A stretch of 18,512 nucleotides of DNA from Chloroflexota bacterium (GCA_016196905.1 JACPWV010000128.1:1-18512), one strand, 5' to 3'; shown: positions 1-6,990, numbered from the stretch's first letter. Numbers and translations: made by a program. The notes: generated by a model not told the origin, from the letters alone.

Positions 1-410
1 GCCAGCCGGGCCATCTCTTGCAGCAACGTCCGCGCGATCTTCACCGGGACGGGCTCCAGAAAGACCCACAGGTGCCCGCCGCGCCGCGAGGCCTCCAGAT
101 GTGCGGCCACATCCCACTCGCGGAGAGTGAGCGCGGCCTTCTGCAGTTGCTTGAGGCCATCCTCGGCATCCGTGTCCAGGCAAGCCCAGCGGGTGGTCCC
201 GGCTTGGCTGGGGGCATACAGCCCCAGCGTGAAGTCGCCCTGAAAATGGTGGAGGAAGTGCCACCCAGTGAGGGGCTTGCGCACCAGAAAATAACGTCCA
301 TCGGGACTTTGGCGCGCATAGAAATCGTTGCGATTCACGAACAGCCGCTGATAGGCTCGCACCAAAGGCCGCAACCGCGCTAAAAGCTCATCCTTTTTCA
401 AACCTGCCAT
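1..410 (-). CDS. Archaeo-eukaryotic primase (AEP) domain protein, TOTE-like; partial, runs off the left edge
   Basis: Reading the minus strand from ATG at 410 gives 136 codons with no stop before the window edge, so only the N-terminal part is visible. The sequence fits the AEP fold of TOTE-type primases. A helical start carries a LFVNRNDFYARQ segment (residues 23-34), like the usual LFxGRxDVYA. A GDFTLGLYAP strand (58-67) leads to the acidic metal motif CLDTDAED (77-84, D79 and D81), then LEASRRGGHLWVF (105-117) with the SxxGGH nucleotide-binding histidine, then EPVPVKIARTL. Proteins with this domain make primers or fill gaps in DNA and occur in conflict systems, mobile elements and some NHEJ-like settings. 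The partner domains would lie beyond the edge. It follows the flavin split-barrel gene by 33 bases on the same strand with no terminator between, so the two may be co-transcribed. Domain call fairly sure; system assignment is inference. Confidence 0.72.
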   Translation of the reverse strand, partial: MAGLKKDELLARLRPLVRAYQRLFVNRNDFYARQSPDGRYFLVRKPLTGWHFLHHFQGDFTLGLYAPSQAGTTRWACLDTDAEDGLKQLQKAALTLREWDVAAHLEASRRGGHLWVFLEPVPVKIARTLLQEMARL

Positions 411-443
411 TCCTGCCACCCTCTTGCCGTGCGAAGTCGGACA

Positions 444-905
444 CTACAGAAGCGGGTTCTTTTGCAGGTACGACACATCACGCACGACCACTGTTTCGGG
501 AACAAAACGAATGAACAGGTTGTCGGGGTCTCCGAGCGACTCGATGAACCGCGGGTCCCAGTATTCTTCTCGCTCTCCTAGGTATCGACGCAAAAGCCGT
601 TTTGCTCGGTCTCGATCAAAGCGTTCGACAAAAGCCTTTCCACGAAACCCTAAGTGCTGAACGAGCCCGCGCATTGGGTCGAAGTCCACAATACCCATAG
701 CGCAGCGTGGCTCATGTTCAATGCGTGCGGGGAAGGTATCAGTCCTGCGGTTTCCGATGATCCAGAGCGCGCCATCTTCCCATAGGAACCAGACTGGTGA
801 CTCGCGCGGTCCATGCTCAGAGGCGGTGGCGAGGTGCGCGAAGAGAGGCCGTGAAAGAAATTCTTCCAGATCAACGCTTCTTTCCCGGTCGCGAATGATT
901 TTCAT
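444..905 (-). CDS. Pyridoxamine 5'-phosphate oxidase-like, FMN-binding split-barrel protein
   Basis: 153 residues, the usual size for a stand-alone split barrel. The N-terminal RPLFAHLATASEHGPRESPVWF (residues 19-40, seen as two segments) is the typical opening strand pair of PNPOx-like proteins, where a substrate-facing beta hairpin is followed by WFLWEDGALWIIGNRRTDTF. The segment CAMGIVDFDP and the strand GFRGKAFVERF complete the barrel, and WDPRF and FIRFVPETVVVRD form the C-terminal end. Such proteins bind FMN or F420 or degrade heme; the exact substrate cannot be told. A TAGAAT -10-like hexamer on the minus strand at 925-930 lies just upstream, but its -35 is poor. Base composition is visibly less GC-rich than the neighbours, hinting at separate ancestry. 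True pdxH is unlikely because it is longer and has other signatures. Confidence 0.8.
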   Translation of the reverse strand: MKIIRDRERSVDLEEFLSRPLFAHLATASEHGPRESPVWFLWEDGALWIIGNRRTDTFPARIEHEPRCAMGIVDFDPMRGLVQHLGFRGKAFVERFDRDRAKRLLRRYLGEREEYWDPRFIESLGDPDNLFIRFVPETVVVRDVSYLQKNPLL

Positions 906-1003
906 CGCTTATGCCACACCGACCATTCTATCTTCGCCCGACACGGTAAAGAAAGTCTCTAACGATCACGAGTTGGCGTTCTTTTGAGAAAAGCTTACTC
1001 CAC

Positions 1004-2155
1004 CTACTCCGACCTAACCCTCTCCCACACCACCTGTACGGCCTGATAAACCTCCTCCTCACTCACTCTCAAGATGGCCGTCATATCCCGGTTCCGGGGA
1101 TTCCCGCTGCGCGGCAACGGCCCACTCGGTCCATGCCCCAGGGCGATGCTTCTAGGGTCCAGCGGGCCATAGACCCGCGGGTCCGAGGGACCGAAGATGG
1201 CCACCACCGGCGTCCCCACCGCCACCGCCAAATGCATGGCCCCGGTGTCGTTGGCGATGGCCAGGTCGCAGATTTCCAGCACCGCCCCCGTCTCTCCCCA
1301 ACTCAACTGGCCGGTGGGATCCAGAGGCGGGTGATGCATGGCTCGCGCCAGCTCGTTTGCGATGGGCTCAGCCCCCCGCCCACCGATGATCACCACGCGC
1401 GCCTTTAGTTCTTCCACGGAGCGATCGCCCACCCGCGCGAAGCGCTCGGGCGGCCAACGCTTCCCCATCGTTCGCCCCCCCGGGTTCACCCCTCCGCCGG
1501 GAATCAGTGCGATGAGCGGTCGAACCCCACTTAGCGGGGCCAGCCACTCCCGCGCGCGGGCTCGATCCACTTCAGTGGGATAGTACTCCAGGCGTGGTGC
1601 GCGGACGGAGAGGCCGATCGCGCGCGCGGTGTCGAGATAGAGGTCGGCCTCGTGCTTGACCCCCCGCACGGGGACGCGCAGGGTCAGGGAGAAACCGCGC
1701 CCCCCCGAGTCCAGCCCCACCCGCTGGGCGGTGCCCGCCCAAAAAGGCAGCAGCGAGATCAGCGGCGATCGATCCAGGACGAAGCAGACCTGGTAGCCCC
1801 TCTCTCGAATCCGCTGGACCAAACTCCAGTATTCTCTATACCCATAGCCCCCCGACCCTACCCGGCCGCAATCGAGGAGGCCGTTGAGACGGGGATTGCT
1901 CTCGACCATCGCCTGGGCCCAGGGTCCTACGGCGAAGTCGATGTGCGCTTCGGGATACTGCTTACGCAGTGCGGCCACCAACGGCGTGGCCAGCAGCACA
2001 TCCCCCACGCAACAGGGTTTGAGGATCAAGATCGAGCGCGGGTCTTTGGGGAAGGGCGAGGCCCGGCGGAGTGCGAACAGGAGGGAGAGCATCCGGGAGG
2101 CCGCACCGATGGCAGCATCCCGCACTTTTGGGCCCGGAGGCCTGGGGGCGTTCAT
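1004..2155 (-). CDS. Glycosyltransferase family 9 (heptosyltransferase-like)
   Basis: 383 residues from the chosen start. Family hallmarks are clear: an N-terminal Rossmann entry SILILKPCCVGDVLLATPL (41-59, with the conserved Gly-Asp), a mid-protein LIPGGG followed by KRWPPERFA, an ARVVIIGGRGAEPIANEL stretch, and the nucleotide-sugar loop ANDTGAMHLAVAVGTPVVAI followed by FGPSDP. GT9 enzymes move a sugar, classically heptose, onto a cell-surface glycan on the inner face of the membrane; the acceptor here is unknown and need not be LPS. The helix at 18-32 may be membrane-associating. I start at 2155 because AGGAGG on the minus strand at 2169-2174 precedes it, although the 13-base spacing is long; another in-frame ATG at 2185 would add 10 residues but has no ribosome site. 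A TATGAT hexamer (minus, 2212-2217) could be its -10. It lies just beyond the terminator of the replication operon, so it is probably its own unit. Confidence 0.9.
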   Translation of the reverse strand: MNAPRPPGPKVRDAAIGAASRMLSLLFALRRASPFPKDPRSILILKPCCVGDVLLATPLVAALRKQYPEAHIDFAVGPWAQAMVESNPRLNGLLDCGRVGSGGYGYREYWSLVQRIRERGYQVCFVLDRSPLISLLPFWAGTAQRVGLDSGGRGFSLTLRVPVRGVKHEADLYLDTARAIGLSVRAPRLEYYPTEVDRARAREWLAPLSGVRPLIALIPGGGVNPGGRTMGKRWPPERFARVGDRSVEELKARVVIIGGRGAEPIANELARAMHHPPLDPTGQLSWGETGAVLEICDLAIANDTGAMHLAVAVGTPVVAIFGPSDPRVYGPLDPRSIALGHGPSGPLPRSGNPRNRDMTAILRVSEEEVYQAVQVVWERVRSE

Positions 2156-2220
2156 CGTTTGTGCGTTCCCTCCTAGGAGCGCCATACTTCCGAAGGACGT
2201 CGAGCCCCTACATCATACAT

Positions 2221-2254
2221 AAAAATCGGGAACGAGAGGAGCTCTCGTTCCCGA
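2221..2254 (-). terminator. Intrinsic terminator of the BFN-dnaB-dnaD-loader operon
   Basis: Perfect 12-bp stem with arms at 2226-2237 and 2243-2254 and a 5-base loop, followed on the minus strand by five T (2221-2225). It lies 18 bases after the loader stop codon and closes the operon that starts near 6240. Confidence 0.9.
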
Positions 2255-2272
2255 ATTCACTGGTTGGGGGGC

Positions 2273-3655
2273 TTAGCGCTTGGTGCGTGAACGCGATCCG
2301 CGCAAACGCGGCGGCACTCCGCCGCGGTAGCTGGGGGCCAGGATGGCGTAGACGGTGCACAGGGAGATGTCCAACATGCGCGAGGCCAGGCGCGGATCGG
2401 CCTCCTCCAGGGCCTCGCGCATGGTAATCACCGTGGGCAATTTGGCGGCGTAGCGATAATTGAACAGCTGGTAGAGCTTCTCCAGGGCCCAAGGGGTAGC
2501 GCTGCGCGTCTCCAGGTCATCCAGCACCAGGAAGGGCGAGCTGCGCACCTCCTCAAACAATTTGTCTGAAGAGATAGGGCTATTCGGATTGAAGGCTGCG
2601 CGTAGGTGGTCGAGGAAATCGGGCACCACCACGAAGTGGACGGTGTGGCCCTGTGCCTTGCGATGGTTGGCGATGGAGGCCGCCAGGTGGGTCTTCCCAC
2701 AGCCGTACTCGCCGGTGAATACTAACCAGCCCTCCGGGTCCTCCGCGTATCCCTGGGCGATGCTCAGCGCGCTCTTCAGATTGCGTTCCTCCTCCGGGGG
2801 CAGCTCGCCCCGGCGCAGATCGAACTTCTCAAAGGTTTTATCGGCGTATAAGTTCAGGGTGCTCAGCTCATCCGAGCGGTCCACGCCGCTGGCCCGAAAA
2901 TCGCCGGCCATGATGTGATAGACCTGGCACAGCCCCGCATCGGTCATGCGCGAGACCAGCCGCCGATCCAGGTCTTCCAGGCGGTAATTGGTAGTGATGA
3001 CGCTGGGCAAGCGGGCGTTATAACGATAATTGACGATCTGGTAGAGCTTCTCCTGGGCCCAGGGGGTGGCGCTGTGGGTGCCCAGGTCGTCTAGGATGAG
3101 CAGTGGCGCGGTGCGCACCTCCTCGAAGCGCTGATCGTAGTCGATCTCGCTGTCTGGGCTGAAGGCCGCCCGCAGATGGTCGAGAAGGTCGGGGACGGTA
3201 ACGAACAGCGTGGGCTGGCCGCGCTCCACCCGCTGGTTGGCGATGGCTGCCGCCAAATGGGTCTTCCCGCAGCCGTACCCGCCGATCAGGATCAGCCAGC
3301 CCTGGGGATCCTCGGCGTAGCGCTGGGCCAGCTCATAGGCTCGGCGCAGGTTCTCGCGCTGGCGCGGCGCCAGTGCATAGCCCTCCGGGTGGAAGGTCCC
3401 GAAGGTCATGTGGGCCAGCAGCTCCAGATTGGAGGTGCGCCGTAGTTCCTCCAGCCGCGCCTGTCGATGCTCCTCCACCTTGCACTGACAGGGGAAGACG
3501 CGGCCGAAGTCGGGATGCCCGGGCTCGACCTCGCGGCGCAGATAGCCGACGCCCCCGCAGATCTTGCAGGGCTCAGCGGTGCTTGATGTACTCGGCGTAT
3601 TTGCCGCGGATGTATCGATATCGAGCTTCTTGAGAGCCTGGCTCAGCCGCTCGAT
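2273..3655 (-). CDS. DnaC/DnaI-like replicative helicase loader with two tandem AAA+ ATPase domains
   Basis: The protein carries two copies of the loader AAA+ module. Numbered from the GTG at 3478, copy 1 has Walker A GGYGCGKT (66-73), Walker B LLILDD (126-131), sensor ITTN (161-164) and RRLVSRM (172-178). Copy 2 has GEYGCGKT (256-263), FLVLDD (316-321), ITMR in place of ITTN (351-354) and PRLASRM (362-368). The copies match at roughly two thirds of positions and are offset by 190 codons. Loaders of this family place DnaB on DNA with help from DnaD-type proteins. The frame stays open upstream of 3478 and encodes a metal-binding-type motif, EPCKICGG then FPCQCK, typical of DnaC/DnaI relatives, so GTG 3478 is almost surely not the native start. 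No ATG, GTG or TTG exists between the upstream in-frame TGA and 3478. I place the start at ATC 3655, nine bases after AGGAGG; CTG at 3646 is the alternative. It overlaps the dnaD-like gene by 83 bases. The C-terminus is basic (RLRGSRSRTKR). Confidence 0.88.
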   Translation of the reverse strand: MERLSQALKKLDIDTSAANTPSTSSTAEPCKICGGVGYLRREVEPGHPDFGRVFPCQCKVEEHRQARLEELRRTSNLELLAHMTFGTFHPEGYALAPRQRENLRRAYELAQRYAEDPQGWLILIGGYGCGKTHLAAAIANQRVERGQPTLFVTVPDLLDHLRAAFSPDSEIDYDQRFEEVRTAPLLILDDLGTHSATPWAQEKLYQIVNYRYNARLPSVITTNYRLEDLDRRLVSRMTDAGLCQVYHIMAGDFRASGVDRSDELSTLNLYADKTFEKFDLRRGELPPEEERNLKSALSIAQGYAEDPEGWLVFTGEYGCGKTHLAASIANHRKAQGHTVHFVVVPDFLDHLRAAFNPNSPISSDKLFEEVRSSPFLVLDDLETRSATPWALEKLYQLFNYRYAAKLPTVITMREALEEADPRLASRMLDISLCTVYAILAPSYRGGVPPRLRGSRSRTKR

Positions 3656-4334
3656 CTCCTTTACCCTCCTGGGTCCAGCGCTCCAGGATGCGCTGGATGT
3701 AGCGCCAGCGGCGCACGTTCCGCTGGGCGGCGATCATGAAAGCCTCCTCGATCCACTCGCGCGGGTAGAGCCGCTCCGCCTCCCGCAGCTCCTCGGCGAT
3801 CAGCGGCTGCAAGAGGCCGATGTTCTGCTCGTACAGGCTAAAAATGTTGGGACGCTCGACCTCTACGGACTGCTGGATCCCCCCCACGCTCAAATCACCC
3901 TGCGCGATCTTCTTCACCGCCTGGCGCGAGTCAGCGTCGTTCAAAAGGTACCCGCTCTGTCCACCTGCGCTGACCCTCAGCAAAGTTCCACGGGCGACGG
4001 CCCGTTCCAACCCCTCCTTCAGCACATCCTCGGCCGCGCGGCCGGTCCCGCCCGAGGCGGAGAGGCTGCTCAAGAGCGGCGCGCTGCCCAGCAACTCGTC
4101 CAAAAAAACCGCGCGAGCAACGCCCTTGGGGGGCGATCTCCCCGGCCTGACCCTCGCTCCGGGCTGGTTGCGGGCCGGGGAGGGCTGGAGACCCCCCAGC
4201 AGCCACAGCACATACAGGGTGACCTTCAACTCCGCCAGGTCATCGATGGCCGGTAGAAGCTGGGTGAAGAAGGCGTGGGGAAGGGGGGTGAACTCCCCCT
4301 CCCGGGAACGGTCAAAGCCGAGGAAGGGCTTCAT
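3573..4334 (-). CDS. DnaD-domain replication initiation/primosome protein
   Basis: 253 residues. The C-terminal DnaD domain (about 163-223) is clear: NIFSLYEQNIGLLQPLIAEE, then YPREWIEEAFMIAAQRNVRR and WRYIQRILERW, followed by a tail RYIRGKYAEYI common in these proteins. The N-terminal part (about 15-135) reads as a winged-helix region with HAFFTQLLPAIDDLAELKVTL. DnaD proteins bind DNA and assist loading of the DnaB helicase at origins or restart sites. The gene starts with an ATGA overlap (4331-4334) with the dnaB stop codon, implying translational coupling, and its 3' end overlaps the loader gene. The peptide SASGG at 92-96 coincides with one copy of the palindromic repeat described elsewhere, in a variable loop. 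Confidence 0.88.
   Translation of the reverse strand: MKPFLGFDRSREGEFTPLPHAFFTQLLPAIDDLAELKVTLYVLWLLGGLQPSPARNQPGARVRPGRSPPKGVARAVFLDELLGSAPLLSSLSASGGTGRAAEDVLKEGLERAVARGTLLRVSAGGQSGYLLNDADSRQAVKKIAQGDLSVGGIQQSVEVERPNIFSLYEQNIGLLQPLIAEELREAERLYPREWIEEAFMIAAQRNVRRWRYIQRILERWTQEGKGDRAAEPGSQEARYRYIRGKYAEYIKHR
3656..3670 (-). promoter_or_regulatory. Shine-Dalgarno sites that point to a non-canonical loader start
   Basis: Minus strand: AGGAGG at 3665-3670, then AGGAG at 3656-3660, inside the dnaD-like coding region. The first is 9 bases from an in-frame ATC (3655), the second 9 bases from an in-frame CTG (3646). No canonical start codon follows either in the loader frame until GTG 3478, which has no ribosome site and would lose the Cys motif. 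Confidence 0.55.
4048..4060. repeat. CCGCC-CGA-GGCGG palindrome inside the dnaD-like gene
   Basis: A variant member of the short palindrome family (5-bp arms, 3-base centre). Read on the minus strand it encodes part of SASGG in a loop of the DnaD-like protein. Confidence 0.5.
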
Positions 4335-5656
4335 CCGGCCTCGAGCCTCTGCGTCTCGGCGTTGACGAACTTGGTCAAGCGCTGCAGGAAGACCAGCTGG
4401 ACCTGGCCCGTGGGGCCGTTGCGGTGCTTAGCCACCAGCACATCGGCCACATCCGCGGGGGCGGTCTCCCCCTCACGGTAGATGAAGATCACCACATCCG
4501 CATCCTGCTCAATCGAACCGCTTTCTCTCAGATCGGACAAGATCGGGCGCTTATCGTGGCGCAGCTCCACCGCCCGGGAGAGCTGGGAGACGGCGATGAC
4601 CGGCACCCGCAGCTCGCGGGCTAGGGCCTTGAGTTGCCGAGAGATGTAGGAGACCTCCTGCACGCGGTTCTCGGCGCGGATCCCTGCCCGCATCAACTGC
4701 AGATAATCGACGATGATCAAGGCCAGTTTGTGCTCGGCGTGCATTCGGCGCGCCTTGGCCCGCAGCTCCATAGGGCTGATGCCGGGCACATCATCGATGA
4801 AGACGTTCAGCTCGGAGAGCTGCCCCATGGCAGCGAAGACTTTCTCCAGCTCGCGCTCGTCCAACCTTCCGGTGCGCAGCCGCTGCGACTCGATGTTGGT
4901 GGAGCCGGAGATGAGGCGTTGGACCACCTGCTCGGAGGGCATCTCCAGGCTGAAGATGGCGATGCCCTCCTGGGTCTGGCGGGCCACGTTGTGCGCCAGG
5001 CTAAGGCACAACGAACTCTTGCCCATTCCGGGCCGCCCGGCCACGATGATCAGATCGGCCGTCTGCAATCCGCCCAGCAATTTGTCCAAGTCGACGAACC
5101 CGGTGGGCAGACCCAGGGTGCTGCCGCGGTGCTGATACAAGAATTCGATGCGATCGTAGTAGGCATCCAAGACGTGCTGGATGGGCACCAGGTCGCGCTC
5201 CACCCGCTGGGCGGCCACCCCAAAGATGATCTGCTCGGCCCGGTCGATGATCTCGTCGACTTCCTCGGCCTCCGAGTAAGCCAGGGAAGCGATCTCCCCC
5301 GCGGCGTTGATCAGACGCCGCAACACCGCCACCCGCTCCACGATCCGCCCGTAGTGCTCCACGTAGAGGGGGCTGGGCACGGCGCTGGCCAGAGAGGCCA
5401 AGTAGGCCGGGCCACCCACCTGCTCCAGCTGGCCGCGCCGTTCGAGCTCGTCGTTGAGGGTGACCAGGTCGGCCGGCTGGCGCCGTTCGTGCAAGTCTAG
5501 GACGGCTTGGTAGATGGTTTGATGGGACTCGCGGTAAAAGTCGGTGGGGCGCAGAAAGGGGGAAACCTTGATCACCGCATCGGCGTCGATGAGCAGGCTG
5601 CCCAGCACTGATTGCTCGGCCTCGATATTCTGCGGCGGCAAGCGGCTGAGGGCCAT
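4331..5656 (-). CDS. dnaB: Replicative DNA helicase DnaB
   Basis: 441 residues, normal length for DnaB. The N-terminal helical domain opens with LPPQNIEAEQSVLGSLLID, the usual DnaB signature. The RecA-like ATPase domain has Walker A GRPGMGKS (207-214), the DnaB motif IFSLEMPSEQ (234-243), Walker B LIIVDYLQLM (313-322), sensor VIAVSQLSR (353-361), the arginine-finger region DLRESGSIEQDADVV (375-389) and KHRNGPTG (410-417). No intein is present. DnaB forms the hexameric helicase that unwinds DNA at the fork on the lagging strand and recruits primase. The ATG lies one base after the stop of the upstream nuclease gene, and its stop overlaps the dnaD-like start by 4 bases, so helicase, DnaD-like protein and loader are made from one message. 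Confidence 0.97.
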   Translation of the reverse strand: MALSRLPPQNIEAEQSVLGSLLIDADAVIKVSPFLRPTDFYRESHQTIYQAVLDLHERRQPADLVTLNDELERRGQLEQVGGPAYLASLASAVPSPLYVEHYGRIVERVAVLRRLINAAGEIASLAYSEAEEVDEIIDRAEQIIFGVAAQRVERDLVPIQHVLDAYYDRIEFLYQHRGSTLGLPTGFVDLDKLLGGLQTADLIIVAGRPGMGKSSLCLSLAHNVARQTQEGIAIFSLEMPSEQVVQRLISGSTNIESQRLRTGRLDERELEKVFAAMGQLSELNVFIDDVPGISPMELRAKARRMHAEHKLALIIVDYLQLMRAGIRAENRVQEVSYISRQLKALARELRVPVIAVSQLSRAVELRHDKRPILSDLRESGSIEQDADVVIFIYREGETAPADVADVLVAKHRNGPTGQVQLVFLQRLTKFVNAETQRLEAG

Positions 5657-5657
5657 C

Positions 5658-6155
5658 TCACTCTTCGCCCAAACCTTTCAGGTCCAGACCTTCGATGAGA
5701 TCCTTGAAGGGGGCCAGCTTCTCTTCCTCCTCCTCGGTCACCTCCTCCCGCTCCTCACTGGGGACGATGCCCGCCTTGTCCATGACCGATTCGGCCACGA
5801 AGATGGGCACCTTGACCCGCACCGCCAAGGCGATGGCGTCCGAGGGACGGGAGTCGATCTCCACGCGGCGGCCATTGACCTCAACGACGATCTGGGCGAA
5901 GAAGGTATCATCGCGCAGATCGCTCACCAGGATGTGGGCGATGGAAGCCTTGAGGCCCTCGATGACCGAGCGCAGCAGATCGTGGGTAAGGGGCCGGGAC
6001 ATCTCGATGGATTGCAGGCCGATGGTGATGGCATCCGCCTCGAAGGGTCCGATCCAAATGGGGAGGTAGCGCTCGGTGCCCTCCTCCTTGAGGACGACCA
6101 CGCGGTGTTGGGAGATCAAACTCACCTTGATGCTATCGACGCTCACTCGAATCAT
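5658..6155 (-). CDS. Bifunctional nuclease (BFN/DUF151) domain protein
   Basis: 165 residues, typical for the family. The BFN domain covers about residues 1-135: [43 protein letters not shown], and the diagnostic [20 protein letters not shown] near 102-121. The C-terminal tail is acidic ([20 protein letters not shown]). The family was named after a plant protein reported to act as RNase and DNase; the bacterial role is not well settled. It is first in the replication operon and one base ahead of dnaB. The ribosome site AGGAGG (minus, 6163-6168) is 7 bases from ATG and sits in a 12-bp palindrome. Confidence 0.93.
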   Translation of the reverse strand: MIRVSVDSIKVSLISQHRVVVLKEEGTERYLPIWIGPFEADAITIGLQSIEMSRPLTHDLLRSVIEGLKASIAHILVSDLRDDTFFAQIVVEVNGRRVEIDSRPSDAIALAVRVKVPIFVAESVMDKAGIVPSEEREEVTEEEEEKLAPFKDLIEGLDLKGLGEE

Positions 6156-6210
6156 GAGGAGGCCTCCTTCCCATCAGCGGCTGGCAACGGCGGGATACCG
6201 GCCAGGCGAA

Positions 6211-6240
6211 ATTATACCACAAATCCTCAGCCGACTTCAA
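6211..6240 (-). promoter_or_regulatory. Sigma-70-type promoter of the BFN-dnaB operon
   Basis: On the minus strand: -35 TTGAAG (6235-6240), 18-base spacer, -10 TATAAT (6211-6216, perfect). Expected transcript start near 6204, about 50 bases before the ATG at 6155. Confidence 0.75.
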
Positions 6241-6247
6241 AGCCCTC

Positions 6248-6276
6248 GTGACAAACCCTGGCGGGGGTGCTATAAT
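6248..6276 (+). promoter_or_regulatory. Sigma-70-type promoter of the membrane zinc-ribbon gene
   Basis: Plus strand: -35 GTGACA (6248-6253), 17-base spacer, -10 TATAAT (6271-6276, perfect). Expected start near 6283, giving a leader of about 29 bases with AAGGAG and AAGGA before ATG 6312. Its -35 lies 7 bases from the -35 of the divergent promoter, so the two polymerases could not bind together freely. Confidence 0.82.
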
Positions 6277-6311
6277 TGGACCTCTTAAAAACCAAGGAGA
6301 AGGACTCGTCC

Positions 6312-6803
6312 ATGAACGCCGAGAGCTTGTTGCAGCTTCTGCTGGTCGTGCTGGGCTTCTACATCCTGGCCTTTTGGATGAGCCTGGTCATCTGGACCTA
6401 TCGCGACATCAACGCCCGCACCAGGGACACCTACACCCGAGCCTTGGCGGTGAGTTTGGTGGCCGCTTTCAACGTTCTTGGCCTCTTCCTCTACTTCATC
6501 CTGCGGCCTAAGGAAACCATCGCCGAGGCTTACGAGCGAGCCTTGGAGGAGGAGGCTCTGCTGCGTGATTTGGAGACGCGGGACGCCTGCCCCGTGTGCA
6601 GACAGTCGGTGCACGCCGATTATTTGCAGTGCCCCAACTGCCACACCCAGCTCAAGAAGTCCTGCGCCCACTGCCACCGCCTGCTGGAACTGTCCTGGAC
6701 GCTCTGCCCCTACTGCGGCGCCCGCGCCCCCCAGGTCTCCGCCCCCGCCGCTCTGCCGCGCGAGGAGATCCCGGAGCGGGCCCCCCTCCCCCGCCCACGC
6801 TAG
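6312..6803 (+). CDS. Membrane-anchored double zinc-ribbon protein
   Basis: 163 residues from ATG 6312. A longer in-frame reading would begin at TTG overlapping the -10 box and is excluded. Two hydrophobic segments (about 5-29 and 46-65) form a hairpin in the membrane with the short loop TYRDINARTRDTYTRA between them. After a helical linker come two zinc ribbons: CPVC (93/96) paired with CPNC (107/110), and CAHC (118/121) paired with CPYC (132/135). The tail is proline-rich and probably disordered. The role is unknown; similar small proteins with a membrane hairpin and double zinc ribbon occur in Chloroflexota as hypothetical proteins. It is a single-gene unit with its own promoter and terminator. 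Confidence 0.88.
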   Translation: MNAESLLQLLLVVLGFYILAFWMSLVIWTYRDINARTRDTYTRALAVSLVAAFNVLGLFLYFILRPKETIAEAYERALEEEALLRDLETRDACPVCRQSVHADYLQCPNCHTQLKKSCAHCHRLLELSWTLCPYCGARAPQVSAPAALPREEIPERAPLPRPR

Positions 6804-6823
6804 TCTCTCCTCTTGTCGATGAT

Positions 6824-6859
6824 GGCCGAAGGGATTCGTCGATCTCGTCGGCCTTTTTT
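6824..6859 (+). terminator. Intrinsic terminator after the zinc-ribbon gene
   Basis: Stem GGCCGA (6824-6829) with TCGGCC (6848-6853), inner GAT/ATC pairing in the loop, then six T (6854-6859). It lies about 20 bases after the stop codon. The remaining 155 bases to 7014 hold a small 6-bp inverted repeat (6868-6885) and two copies of the palindrome family but no gene. Confidence 0.78.
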
Positions 6860-6975
6860 AACGCATCGACTCACCCGATTGAGTCAAAGGTTGAGCCCTT
6901 CAGGTCGCCGTCGAGAGAACACCACTGGATAACTCGATTAAACGACGTGTCGATTGATTGACCGCCTGCCCCTCA

Positions 6976-6990
6976 CCCGCCTCAGGCGGG
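6976..6990. repeat. CCCGCCTCAGGCGGG palindrome, intergenic
   Basis: 15-bp perfect palindrome with one central base, extended to 17 by flanking A/T. It lies between the convergent ends of the zinc-ribbon and pyruvate kinase genes, 18 bases from the next copy. Confidence 0.75.

Noticed and set aside
3570-3580. Programmed +1 frameshift at the dnaD-like stop (CGC TGA G) to make a DnaD-loader fusion
   Set aside because: The frames would join, but there is no slippery codon or nearby stimulatory Shine-Dalgarno as in prfB; well-placed AGGAGG sites upstream favour separate initiation.
4634-5500. Long plus-strand open frame opposite dnaB
   Set aside because: It is antisense to a gene with complete DnaB motifs; its protein is rich in H, Q, G and D from reversed codon bias and matches no family.
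6276-6311. TTG start for the zinc-ribbon gene at 6276
   Set aside because: It overlaps the last base of the -10 TATAAT, so it would lie upstream of the transcript start.
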